Source: Enterococcus faecalis_A
GTDB lineage: Bacteria; Bacillota; Bacilli; Lactobacillales; Enterococcaceae
NCBI GenBank assembly: GCA_051295955.1
Contig: JBPDWA010000001.1
Span: forward strand, 186,001-250,000
DNA length: 64,000 nt
Reading direction: 5' to 3'
This document shows, piece by piece, positions 18,294 through 26,501 of the stretch. The notes beneath the pieces are model-generated. The model was not told where the DNA came from and searched no databases. It saw only the letters and a program-made list of their open reading frames with translations. The translations under genes were made by a program, and so were the position numbers. Numbering within the stretch: the first letter of the stretch is position 1; each line of letters opens with the position of its first letter.

Positions 18294-19640
18294 AAAATAA
18301 GAAAGCAAATAAATATGTTTTGTTTAAAATCCTTTTTGATTTTATAACAAGGCATATTTTTTTCGTACGATTTTGTTAGCCAGGGGATTATGACAAGTGG
18401 GAAAAGTAATCAGTATCAACGATCAAACACAAACTTATTGACACCGGCAAACTTCAGCTTGAATGGCTGACAGTAATAGGAAGGCGATGGTATCAAAGGT
18501 AGAGGGAACGAACGAGGAAAGAACTGGTCTGACAATCAGAGAAAAAGCCGAAGACTTACTTATTATTAATTAAATAAAAGAACCAGTTTGGCGTTTTGAT
18601 TCCAATTATAATAGTCAAAAAATAGCCAACCCGACGAAAGGTTGGCTATCTGTGAAATTCTCTTCGCATTCGACAACAACGGATTGCAGCTGACGAACAC
18701 ATAGAAAAAATATGAACCAATTCTCTAAAAAAGAGAATCGAAAAAGGTTAACTAAATAATACCATAGACAGTAATTATGTACAGTGTTTCATCGTTATAA
18801 AAAATTAACATACCAATTTAGGAAAACATAGAAAAAGCGAGTTAATCTTTAACAAATAGCAGCCGACTGGCTGTCTATCAGAAAGAGGTGCGTAATGCCA
18901 CTAGCCCCAAGATGAAAAGTATGTCTGCTTATAGCTTATCACGAATAGCAAACATAAAGTGAAAAGATTAATACTGCTGGGAAATTATGTTTTTGACATT
19001 TCAAACTACTTATTTAGACAAAACTAAAATCAAAAGAGAACTAAAAGCTATAAAAAAGAACCAGCTGTCTGACTCCAGCTACTTCAAGCGTGTGAGTTAG
19101 CGCTTTATAATATACCAATACATATTGTGAGTAGGTTTATTTAATCCTCCATCCCTCTGCTAGTTGAAATAAGAGATAATGAATAGTTAATGGAGATTGC
19201 AACTAAGCTCGGGTGGATAGGGTTGACCTGTTTCAATTCAGTTTTGAGTATAGAATTCAGCTAAAGGTTTTATACTTAGATATTTAGAATTTACCATGGA
19301 AAGAAGAGGGGAAAGGGAATATACAGCTTAGGCGATTTTGTAATTAGCGGAAAGCAGATTTTTGCAAGCTGCTATTCAGGTAATTATTGCGTAGGTATAA
19401 ACGTATACCTTAAAGTCAAGCCTTTTAATTGCGCAACTGTTCATTAAAAGCTATTGGGGAAACCCGAATATTACTATTGTAGGCTCCGTCGACAATAATT
19501 GGAGTGGTATTTTAAAACCATTTCAAGTGCCAAGTGAATGTGAGCCGAGGAAGCAGCAAAGTTTAGATGTACCCCGTATAGCCGTCCTAAGAGGCCCCAT
19601 AAGAGAGCACCTTTTTATGTACAAAGAGCAGATGGAGGAT
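18294..19640. other. Decayed prophage DNA left of the lysis genes
   Basis: No intact gene is seen over about 1.3 kb. A perfect hairpin ATAGCCAACC / GGTTGGCTAT lies at about 18625-18652 and a short one (ATTCTCT / AGAGAAT) near 18722. From about 19455 to the next gene, one frame reads WGNPNITIVGSVDNNWSG and continues to LKPFQVPSE, preceded in other frames by YSLGDFVISGK and VGINVYLKVKP. This looks like the broken 3' end of a phage baseplate or tail gene, which normally lies just before a holin. Confidence 0.4.
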
Positions 19641-19647
19641 GAAAATT

Positions 19648-19862
19648 ATGGACTATTCTGTTGAGGATTGGCTTGTGGTCCTTACGTTTCTCGGCAGATT
19701 GATTTTCGGGTTGGTGAAATTTTATGTGTTGATTATCCAAACGAATCAGATACCGAAAAGTTTGGATAAAACTGCGAAGACCATAGAGCAGGATGGATTA
19801 CGGAATACACTATCCGTCTGATCAAATTAGAAGAACAAAATCAAATAATTTTTAAACGAAAG
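19648..19862 (+). pseudogene. Small phage membrane protein with a frameshifted C-terminus
   Basis: ATG 19648 is preceded by GGAGG at a 9-base spacing. The product starts MDYSVEDWLVVLTFLGRLIF with one hydrophobic segment, followed by IIQTNQIPKSLDKTAKT, and ends at a TGA at 19819-19821 after 57 codons. In another frame the sequence continues RLIKLEEQNQIIFKRKER, as expected for the coiled tail of XhlA-like phage proteins that precede holins. A frameshift near 19810 has probably truncated it. The assignment rests on position and topology. Confidence 0.45.
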
Positions 19863-19875
19863 GAGCGAATGATGC

Positions 19876-20142
19876 ATGATTAATTGGAAAGTACGTATCA
19901 AAAATAAACAGTTTTGGCTTTCTTTGATCCCAGCACTCTTATTACTGGCACAAGTAGTCGCTGCACCGCTTGGGTATAAGCTTCAGCTTGATGCGATGAA
20001 TAAGCAACTGCTAGACATCGTAAATGCAGTATTTGTGGTGTTATCCATCTTAGGAATCGTTAACGATCCAACAACGCATAGCTTAAAAGACAGTCTGCAA
20101 GCCTTAAATTATCAAACACCAAGAAAGGATGAACAACAATGA
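19876..20142 (+). CDS. Phage holin, phi LC3 family
   Basis: Holins make membrane lesions that let the endolysin reach the wall. This 88-aa protein starts INWKVRIKNKQFWLSLIPAL and has two hydrophobic segments joined by a short polar turn. The NWKVRxKNxxFW and GIVNDPTT motifs are typical of the phi LC3 holin family. It overlaps the endolysin start by four bases (ATGA), the normal coupling of a phage lysis cassette. AAAGGAG lies upstream. It appears intact although the tail genes to its left are destroyed. Confidence 0.85.
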   Translation: MINWKVRIKNKQFWLSLIPALLLLAQVVAAPLGYKLQLDAMNKQLLDIVNAVFVVLSILGIVNDPTTHSLKDSLQALNYQTPRKDEQQ

Positions 20143-20927
20143 CAGTAAATGTAAATCAAGCCATCCAACACATGGTTGAGCTAAAAAACAAAGGAGTTAC
20201 TTACTCCATGGAAGGGTCAAGAACAGGTGCCGATGGCACTGCTGATTGCAGTGGAGCTGTTTATGCTTCTTTACGTGCAGCAGGAGGAACAGATTTCGGG
20301 TATGTACCCAACACGGAAACCTTACATGCGTATTTAGTACAAAACAATTTTTCTATTGTTTATGAAGAAGCGCCGGTTTATTATCCCGAAAAAGGGGATG
20401 TCTTCATTTGGGGAAAAAAAGGAGAATCAGCAGGTGCTAACGGACACACAGGTATTTTTTATGACGATAGTGAGACTATCATTCATTGCAATGCCTATGC
20501 AAATGGTATATCGATCAATAATGTAGACGATTTTTACAAGATGGTGGGTCAACCTTATTACTATGTCTACCGGTATAATCAACCATCCCCTACACCAAAA
20601 CGACGTTTCGGTTATCGGGTGGATGATTTACAAGTATATAATGGAGTATGGCAAATCCGTAATAACTATTTGTGTCCTGTCGATTTCGAGTGGAAAGACA
20701 ATGGCATTCTACCTGAGGACGTCGATCGTATCGATCCGGCCACGGGTGCCACATTGCCTGACCAAACGTTGCACACAGGAGATTACTTTGCCTTTATTCC
20801 GGATCATGTTCGCAGTGCAGACACGCCTACGATGATTAAGGGCTATCAATTTATGCGGGTGAATTTAACGAACAGTGGCTTCGTTTGGTTGAGCACGTAC
20901 GGGGTGGAGCATTTAATTTACGGATAG
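20139..20927 (+). CDS. Phage endolysin, Amidase_5-type with SH3-like wall-binding domain
   Basis: This is a 262-aa peptidoglycan hydrolase without a signal peptide, consistent with holin-dependent release. The N-terminal catalytic domain (about 1-150) has the papain-like Cys in TADCSGAVYASL and the His in NGHTGIFYDD, matching the bacteriophage peptidoglycan hydrolase family (Amidase_5). A short linker SPTPKRRFG leads to a C-terminal domain of about 110 residues (VDDLQVYNGVWQIRNNYL to the end), probably an SH3-like wall-binding domain. That domain is repeated almost exactly in the broken lysin at 23.9-24.5 kb. The reading frame is intact. Confidence 0.85.
   Translation: MTVNVNQAIQHMVELKNKGVTYSMEGSRTGADGTADCSGAVYASLRAAGGTDFGYVPNTETLHAYLVQNNFSIVYEEAPVYYPEKGDVFIWGKKGESAGANGHTGIFYDDSETIIHCNAYANGISINNVDDFYKMVGQPYYYVYRYNQPSPTPKRRFGYRVDDLQVYNGVWQIRNNYLCPVDFEWKDNGILPEDVDRIDPATGATLPDQTLHTGDYFAFIPDHVRSADTPTMIKGYQFMRVNLTNSGFVWLSTYGVEHLIYG
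20584..20927 (+). repeat. Lysin wall-binding domain repeat, copy 1
   Basis: This 344-base segment encodes the linker and C-terminal domain of the endolysin. It has a same-length, nearly identical copy at 24151-24494, with only scattered substitutions and no indel. Confidence 0.85.
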
Positions 20928-20934
20928 AAGAAAA

Positions 20935-21100
20935 GAGGCTGGAACAGAAGTGTTAAACTCTAGATTGTAAGAAGAAATTTACGGAAATTGCTTTTAAATT
21001 TTTGGTAAGTTTCCGCTTTTCAAAGAGTTCCTTCTGCTCCTGCTGTTTAATCATTTTTCGTGTAAGGGAATAGTAATTTTTACGTTTGTCTCACGCTTGG
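20935..21100. repeat. Two-hairpin intergenic repeat, copy 1 (degenerate)
   Basis: Starting at GAGGCTGGAACAGAAGTGTTAAA, this shares GAAATTTACGGAAATTG and CTTCTGCTCC with the element at 55356-55530, in the same order and spacing. I recall similar elements between genes in enterococci. It lies directly after the endolysin stop. Its stems are less perfect than those of copy 2. Confidence 0.55.
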
Positions 21101-21278
21101 TCCATATTCTTAACCAATTAATTTCAGGGAGGTAATTCGCTCTACTTTCAGCTCTATCTATTTATAGTACCTTTTCATTGAAGCGAATAAAAAAATGTAA
21201 GCATTAGATATTAATAATAAGTTGAAACCTTAAAATTAGGTATAAAGAGAAAATTATCCATAAATTTAAAAAATTTTA

Positions 21279-21416
21279 TTAATGATTAATGAGATAAAAT
21301 ATACCAGCTATTGCCAAAGCAATACCAATTAAAAAAAGAAAAATACAACCACAACCATCGTCTAAACGATCCATGTAGTAATTAGGACTAAAAAAGAAAC
21401 GTAGCAGTTTTTTCAT
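21279..21416 (-). CDS. Small membrane protein of unknown function (45 aa)
   Basis: GAGGTG lies 7 bases before the ATG at 21416. The product begins MKKLLRFFFSPNYYMDRLDD, continues GCGCIFLFLIGIALAIAGIF and ends YLINH. It is a basic N-terminus, an acidic patch, a Cys pair and one membrane helix. This composition and the strong site support a real gene. I do not recognise a family. Confidence 0.5.
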   Translation of the reverse strand: MKKLLRFFFSPNYYMDRLDDGCGCIFLFLIGIALAIAGIFYLINH

Positions 21417-21420
21417 ATCG

Positions 21421-22728
21421 TTCACCTCAAGATCATATTAATAAAAGCTGTAGTTTCTAGCAACAAAAAGCTACTAGCACGTTAACAAATTTAAAAAAAA
21501 TCCACCAGTGGTAGAGATGAGTAAAAAAACATTTTATAAACGTCTTTTAAATATGTGATTCTCAACGGGATTAAGGTTAGCGTTAACAGTTGATAAGTGC
21601 GATATCTGTCTGGTATAATTGTCTGCCATTATTATGGAGCAACATAAGTCAAGAATTTAACTTATTAATTAAACGTGGATTAATTTCTGTAATAAGCTTT
21701 AGCTATTTTATCTTCAATTGCATTTGAAGCTCTCATATTAATAAATTTAAAGTTTTAAAATCTTACGTTTTCTGACAGATGGTAGGTTGTTAGGCCCAAC
21801 CTAAGATTTCTATAAGCTTTAAAACCTTCTTATAAAGGGGAGCATCAGAGGAAAATTACTGCATATTTTCAATAGCAGAAGTCATGCTACCTTCGATGAA
21901 TCCTTTTTAGCAGGCTGTAAATTTTTGGCTTTTGAACTTTAAATACCTCCACTTACTTTATACTTAAAGTTTTTTTAATGTGTTTATATCACATCTCTAG
22001 TTATCCAAAAGTTTGCTTTCCATTCTACTAATTGCAATATATCCGCACATAATGTGTCTAAATCCTAAAAAAAAAAACAATTTATAAATTTGAAAAATTT
22101 CAGAGTCTATATTTTCTTCTAGTCTTTGAGATATACCCAAATGTAAGGCTCATCAAAGTTAAAACAATAGCCAACTGTCCTATAGGTCTTATTAAATAAA
22201 TCTGCTAAGAACGTTTTAGCGGCTATCACAAACCAAATTTTAAAAATGTTAAGATTTGTACTGCTTTCAAGGGTTTTCACAAATATATCTTTACAATTTT
22301 TAGTACAGTTTGTTCCTCTTCTACAGACTTATTTCTAGCATCATTCTTAGCAAATTTATCCAATCTAAGAGAAATTTTGTTTTTCCTCTTATTTCATAGC
22401 TATTTTAAACGTAATTTTTATCTCTGAAAAAAGTTATTGATTTTCAAGTTTATTCTAGTTTTTAAAACATTTCCTACAACGATTTATCAAATCGAATATG
22501 TTGAATTGTTATAAAATCTATCGTTTATTTCATTAATATTTTACTTTAGGCATATGATCTTTATATGGAAGCAAAGCTTTACTGTTTCAATGGACACATT
22601 TATTCATTTCTTCTTTTTAAAAACATGTCCTTCAAATTTAATTTATCCTAAAAAGAGGTATATCATTTCAGTTTGTAACGATGCCTCCAATAAATCTATG
22701 CTGGTTTTTTAGCAGAGCTTCCTTGCTT
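21421..22728. other. Long AT-rich region without recognisable genes
   Basis: About 1.3 kb with stops in all frames. A hairpin GTAGGTTGTTAGGCCCAACCTA lies near 21783. On the minus strand a short stretch around 21700-21760 reads NMRASNAIEDKIAKAYYRN-like, too short to assign. It probably holds decayed accessory genes. Confidence 0.35.
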
Positions 22729-23328
22729 TTAACTGAATAAATCATAATGAACTGGATCATCAGGTAGCTTGAAATTGAATCCTAATTCAGCAATTATAGC
22801 AATAAATATAACAAAAACGGTGAATAAAAAGATGTATAAAACAAATTTGTTTAATAAACGAATGGTTTTATTCTCGTTGTTATAATAAGGTATTAAAAAA
22901 TTAGATAAAAGTAGCATTACGGCGCAATAAATGATGGAAATTAAAAAGGTTATGAATGACCAAGTGTAAAAGTGATAACCTAAAAAGGCTCCTCCATATC
23001 CTGGATCATTTGGTGCAATATGCAAAAGAATTTGCCTAACAGAGAAAAGTGCACCTAATAAAGAGCTAATGATAGTCATTCCATACCCAATCATGTATTT
23101 TTGAGGGTTTAAGGAACCTTGTTCTTGACTTACAATGATATATATTGGTCCGATACATGCTAATAGCATGGAATATCTTTGTAAAACACAGAGTGGGCAA
23201 GGTAATTCATGTAGTAAAAATTGTGCGCTTAAGCTTCCCCATAAAACAAGGAGAAAGGCCATGATGAAAGCTAAATTTGATAATAATCCTAAAAGTGATC
23301 CGTATTTTTTTAATAAATTTTCAAACAT
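22729..23328 (-). CDS. Disulfide bond formation protein B (DsbB family)
   Basis: DsbB-type membrane proteins reoxidise a thiol oxidase using quinone. The CPLC redox motif followed by QR (LPCPLCVLQRYSM, about residues 43-55) is the family signature, and there are five or so hydrophobic segments in 199 aa. The C-terminal part has an extra helix, and a second Cys pair is not obvious. GGGAGT lies before the ATG. No DsbA-like partner is seen in the window. The gene upstream on the same strand encodes a small membrane protein, forming a two-gene operon. Confidence 0.82.
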   Translation of the reverse strand: MFENLLKKYGSLLGLLSNLAFIMAFLLVLWGSLSAQFLLHELPCPLCVLQRYSMLLACIGPIYIIVSQEQGSLNPQKYMIGYGMTIISSLLGALFSVRQILLHIAPNDPGYGGAFLGYHFYTWSFITFLISIIYCAVMLLLSNFLIPYYNNENKTIRLLNKFVLYIFLFTVFVIFIAIIAELGFNFKLPDDPVHYDLFS

Positions 23329-23345
23329 AAGATTACTCCCTTATT

Positions 23346-23507
23346 TTATAATGATATATCTAGTGCACTTGTTGCATGTAAAAAGTATAACACTAAGCAA
23401 AGAACGCAAATAAATAACCATAAACTGATAACTTTAATGTTGGTGATTTTTTTTAAAATAATTAATATGAAAAGAATGAAAACTAATAACATAATCAAGA
23501 TGTCCAA
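23346..23507 (-). CDS. Small membrane protein upstream of dsbB (DUF5993-like)
   Basis: A 53-aa protein begins at TTG 23507, with GGGGGG 8 bases upstream. It reads MDILIMLLVFILFILIILKK, then a second hydrophobic segment (SLWLFICVLCLVLYFL) and a polar tail HATSALDISL. Two helices and proximity to dsbB (17 bases) fit the small DUF5993-type proteins I recall beside DsbB genes; that family assignment is from memory. It may be a DsbB partner. Confidence 0.6.
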   Translation of the reverse strand: MDILIMLLVFILFILIILKKITNIKVISLWLFICVLCLVLYFLHATSALDISL

Positions 23508-23735
23508 AATTAATCCCCCCTTTCTTTTTATACATCATTAAATTTTTAGTAAAGGTAAGACACTTCATATTATACTCTTTTTAAGTAAAAGTGATAGTTA
23601 TATATATTTTTCGCTTAAGAGTTAAAAAGTATATAGAGGTTAAAGCACCATCGGAAACGACTATACTTATTATTTCATATAAAAAACTCCCCAAGAAGGG
23701 GTCGGTTGTGAGAGGCGGCAGAGTTCCTAGTGTAT

Positions 23736-23857
23736 TTTGCCATAAAAAAAGTAAAACAACGATAAATAAAAGTTTCTAATATTGTAGAAATGCCTATAAT
23801 TCAACAATTTTAATCATTGTATGTTATGTTACAATTGAGTTCAAGGTTCATCAACCA
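23736..23857 (+). repeat. Direct repeat flanking a 1.9-kb segment, left copy
   Basis: This matches 25650-25782 over about 120 bases, with one 10-12 base indel and few substitutions. The last 46 bases (23812-23857, ending GGTTCATCAACCA) are identical. The match stops abruptly where lysozyme coding sequence begins on the left copy and the rest of the queT leader begins on the right copy. Confidence 0.8.
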
Positions 23858-24494
23858 AACCGGCATACGACCACTGTTTTATACGTATACAGCTGTATTA
23901 AATGCTTATGACTTTTCCGCTATAGGAAAAGCAAATTATGGTCTATGGTTAGCAGATTATGGGAAAAACGAACCAAGTGGCTATCGCGATGTTACGCCAC
24001 CAGCAGGACGTGGGTTTCCAGCCGTTGCCATGTACCAATACACCTCAAATGGTGTACTACTGAATTATGATCAACATTTAGACTTGAATATCTTTTATGG
24101 AGATAAACCTGCATGGGATCACTATGCAACAGGTGGACAACCCACACTGCCATCTCCCACATTAAAACGACGTTTTGGTTAGCGGTTAGACAATTTACAA
24201 ATATATAATGGAGTATGGCAAATCCGTAATAACTATTTGTGTCCTGTCGATTTCGAGTGGAAAGACAATGGCATTCTACCTGAGGACGTTGATCGTATCG
24301 ATCCGGCCACGGGTGCTACATTCCCTGACCAAACATTGCACACAGGAGATTATTTTGCCTTTATTCCAGATTAGGTTCGCAGTGCAGACACGCCTACGAT
24401 GATTAAGGGCTATCAATTTATGCGGGTGAATTTAGCGAACAGTGGCTTCGTTTGGTTGAGCACGTACGGGGTGGAGCATTTAATTTACGGATAG
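23853..24494 (+). pseudogene. Broken phage lysozyme (GH25-like) with SH3-like domain
   Basis: The frame begins inside the left direct repeat, so the 5' half of the gene is missing. The remaining part has GH25 lysozyme C-terminal features (TGIRPLFYTYTAVLNAYDFS, YGLWLADYG, FPAVAMYQYTSNGVLLNYDQ, LDLNIFYGD). It continues in frame into the same wall-binding domain as the endolysin at 20.1-20.9 kb, but TAG codons at 24180-24182 and 24372-24374 interrupt it. It is a second lysin from a related prophage, now inactive. Confidence 0.75.
24151..24494 (+). repeat. Lysin wall-binding domain repeat, copy 2
   Basis: It is the same length as copy 1 (20584-20927) and nearly identical, but two substitutions create in-frame stops: GGTTAT to GGTTAG, and GATCATG to GATTAGG. 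Confidence 0.85.
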
Positions 24495-24500
24495 AATAAA

Positions 24501-24521
24501 CGCCCTAGATTTTCTAGGGCG
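24501..24521. other. Perfect hairpin after the broken lysozyme
   Basis: CGCCCTAGA-TTT-TCTAGGGCG is a perfect 9-bp stem. There is no U-tract, so it is not a standard terminator. Confidence 0.6.
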
Positions 24522-24653
24522 GTACATAATAGTTAATTTTACTTGGCATATTTTTTGACATTTAGCTCAACCGAATTTATAATTAAGGAGTGGCTAAATT
24601 TTAGCTTCCAAATAGTAATAAACCTGCCTCCTCTTGCAGGCCGTTTCATACTG

Positions 24654-24685
24654 AAAAACCTCCTAGCTATGTTGGGAGGTTTTTT
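24654..24685 (+). terminator. Terminator-like hairpin before the NusG-domain gene
   Basis: AAAAACCTCC and GGAGGTTTTTT flank an 11-base loop, with a U-tract on the plus strand. It separates the lysin remnant from the next transcription unit. Confidence 0.75.
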
Positions 24686-24724
24686 AAAAAAATTTAGGTG
24701 GTATACTTTCATAGGTGATGCATT

Positions 24725-25135
24725 ATGAAAAGAATTTTACATCAATTTAAGCTATGGGATTATATAGTAATCCTAACATGCATAGTTTTATCATTCGCTC
24801 CCTTAGCAGTGTTTACAGTTCATCAAATTAACCAACCAAAGGTAAATACTAAAATAGCTATTGTAAAAATTGACGGAAAAGAAGTAGATAAATTTGAAAT
24901 TAATACAATTAACCACATGGAAAAAACTTATTACCCATCAGAAGGGAAATATAATATCATTGAGATCAAAAAAGGAAAAATACGAGACAAAGAGGATAAC
25001 AGTCCCGATCAAATAGCGGTTAAGACTGGCTGGATAAGCGAAGTAGGTCAGACATCAATTTGTATACCGCATCATCTTGTAATTGAGATTATTGGCAAGG
25101 AAGATAAAAAAGGTGAAGAGTATCACATTTACTAG
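24725..25135 (+). CDS. NusG domain II-containing membrane-anchored protein
   Basis: A 136-aa protein with an N-terminal helix (IVILTCIVLSFAPLAVFTVH) and an extracytoplasmic domain. The domain contains VKIDGKEVDKFEIN, YNIIEIKKGKIRDKEDNSPD and the ending TSICIPHHLVIEI. This matches the NusG_II domain family of Firmicutes surface proteins, whose function is unknown. It is flanked by its own terminator-like hairpins and lies within the 1.9-kb segment bounded by the direct repeat. GGTGATGC before the ATG is a weak site. Confidence 0.75.
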   Translation: MKRILHQFKLWDYIVILTCIVLSFAPLAVFTVHQINQPKVNTKIAIVKIDGKEVDKFEINTINHMEKTYYPSEGKYNIIEIKKGKIRDKEDNSPDQIAVKTGWISEVGQTSICIPHHLVIEIIGKEDKKGEEYHIY

Positions 25136-25150
25136 TTAAATTTTTTTTTT

Positions 25151-25186
25151 GAGTCGCCTTCCCACAAGACGGCTCTTTTTATATTT
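25151..25186 (+). terminator. Terminator after the NusG-domain gene
   Basis: GAGTCGCCTT pairs with AAGACGGCTC, with one mismatch and one G-T pair, and is followed by TTTTTAT. Confidence 0.75.
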
Positions 25187-25363
25187 TTAACATGATTATC
25201 AGGATATATTGCTTTGTATGTATCCTTTTTGTGTAATTTGTCAAAATACAAATAGTCAAAAGAGATAGAAAGATGACATAGTAGTATTTGTCTTAGAGGA
25301 GTGGAGCGAAGTCCTGTATGGTCCATAAACAAATAACCTATTCCTTTATCTCTAAGGAGTAGG

Positions 25364-25729
25364 CTATTTAAGCGATAGTATTTTATATTTATCAGACCAA
25401 GGAATTAGATCAATTCCCATGTCTTCAGAGGCAATTATTGATTTTTCAGGAATCGGCTTTTTATGATCATTACCGATAATTACATATTTTACAGAAGTTT
25501 CTGGTGTCTTCATTCCACTTTTTAAATCATTAGAAATGTACTGTTGTGCTATAACATCAGTAAAATTAGGGTTATTGAGAAATTTTATTAAAGTATATTT
25601 GGTTTTTAAAGAGGTATAAAATTTGTCCAAAGAAGGGACTTGCCACAAATTTGCCACAAAAAAAGTAAAACAATGATAAAAAACGATAAATAAAAAATTT
25701 CTAATATTGTAGAAATGCCTATAATTCAA
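25364..25729 (-). CDS. Doubtful open frame overlapping the right direct repeat
   Basis: A 121-codon frame on the minus strand whose N-terminal third is read from the direct repeat itself, including FVANLWQ from the tandem TTTGCCACAAA. The rest (NPNFTDVIAQQYISND to the end, with EDMGIDLIPWSDKYK) is protein-like but matches no family I know. No good ribosome site is seen. It may be a truncated phage or accessory gene reading out toward an attachment site. Confidence 0.25.
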   Translation of the reverse strand: MNYRHFYNIRNFLFIVFYHCFTFFVANLWQVPSLDKFYTSLKTKYTLIKFLNNPNFTDVIAQQYISNDLKSGMKTPETSVKYVIIGNDHKKPIPEKSIIASEDMGIDLIPWSDKYKILSLK

Positions 25730-25782
25730 CGTTTTTAATCATTGTATGTTATGTTACAATTGAGTTCAAGGTTCATCAACCA
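25650..25782 (+). repeat. Direct repeat flanking a 1.9-kb segment, right copy
   Basis: Right partner of 23736-23857. It starts in the second of two tandem TTTGCCACAAA-type motifs (25640-25661), which resemble integrase arm sites, and ends in the queT leader. Confidence 0.8.
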
Positions 25783-25806
25783 TCCCTTGTAAAAAAAACT
25801 CGGAGA
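25760..25806 (+). promoter_or_regulatory. Candidate preQ1-I-like riboswitch in the queT leader
   Basis: The leader has CAAGG and CCTTG able to form P1, a loop starting TTC, then an A-rich tail (eight A) running toward the ribosome site GGAG, as in preQ1-I aptamers. The tail pairing expected for the pseudoknot (P2) is not evident. An alternative outer stem GAGTT / AACTC is possible. The position before a queuosine-precursor transporter supports the idea, but the sequence match is incomplete. Confidence 0.35.
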
Positions 25807-25824
25807 AAGAAGGAAACAAATCAA

Positions 25825-26328
25825 ATGACAGTTCAAACAACCGGTAAAAATTTGCGAGTTGTCGTCGCAAACGGGATTATTATGGCGCTTTATATTGCAC
25901 TGACACTCTTAGTGGCGCCTGTTGCTTCTGGAATGATTCAATTTCGAATTTCTGAAAGCTTAAATCACTTAGTCGTTTTTAATCGTAAGCTGATGTGGGG
26001 CGTTTTCGGTGGTGTTATTGTGTACAATCTATTTTTTGGCTTTGGTATTTTAGACGTTTTATATGGCGGCGGTCAAACGTTTCTTGCGTTAGGCTTAACA
26101 GCACTCATTCAAAAGAAAGTAAAAAGTATTCCGCTGCGTTTGGCATTAAACACACTCTTTTTTACTGTCAGTATGATTTTAATTGCTTTTATGTTAGTTC
26201 CAGCAGGCGGTGCTGCTTTTTGGACGACGTATGGCTGGCTGGCTCTTAGTGAAGCAATTATCATGACCCTATCAGCACCTATCATGTATTTCATTAATTT
26301 AGGGCTTCATTTTGAAAAACGTGTTTAA
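25825..26328 (+). CDS. queT: Queuosine precursor ECF transporter S component QueT
   Basis: QueT-family proteins are the substrate-binding membrane subunit of ECF transporters for queuosine precursors such as preQ1. This 167-aa protein has about five hydrophobic segments and the typical pattern ALYIALTLLVAPVASGMIQF, RISESLNHLVVFN and GVFGGVIVYNLFFG. GAAGGA lies 11 bases before the ATG. It depends on an EcfAAT module encoded elsewhere. The upstream leader is partly duplicated at 23.7 kb. Confidence 0.88.
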   Translation: MTVQTTGKNLRVVVANGIIMALYIALTLLVAPVASGMIQFRISESLNHLVVFNRKLMWGVFGGVIVYNLFFGFGILDVLYGGGQTFLALGLTALIQKKVKSIPLRLALNTLFFTVSMILIAFMLVPAGGAAFWTTYGWLALSEAIIMTLSAPIMYFINLGLHFEKRV

Positions 26329-26349
26329 TAGATAGAAATAATTAATAGG

Positions 26350-26390
26350 GAAAGTAGATCGAAGCCGCTGTGCTTTGAGCTACTTTTTTA
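26350..26390 (+). terminator. Terminator after queT
   Basis: AAAGTAG and CTACTTTTTT form the base of a long-looped hairpin ending in a T-run. Confidence 0.6.
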
Positions 26391-26501
26391 ATTTAGAGTC
26401 TACGTTATTTTTTCTAAAAAGTTTCATGAAAAACTTTACTGTTCTCTTAGGATAAATTATGATAAGGTAATACAAAAAGGACAAGATAGAGGAGTTTAGC
26501 C

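Noticed and set aside
23591..23779. 62-codon frame before the left direct repeat
   Set aside because: No ribosome site. It reads through a hairpin (CTCCCCAAGAAGGGG) and into the direct repeat.
25132..25332. 66-codon minus-strand frame after the NusG-domain gene
   Set aside because: It reads through the terminator hairpin, and its sequence has no protein-like features.
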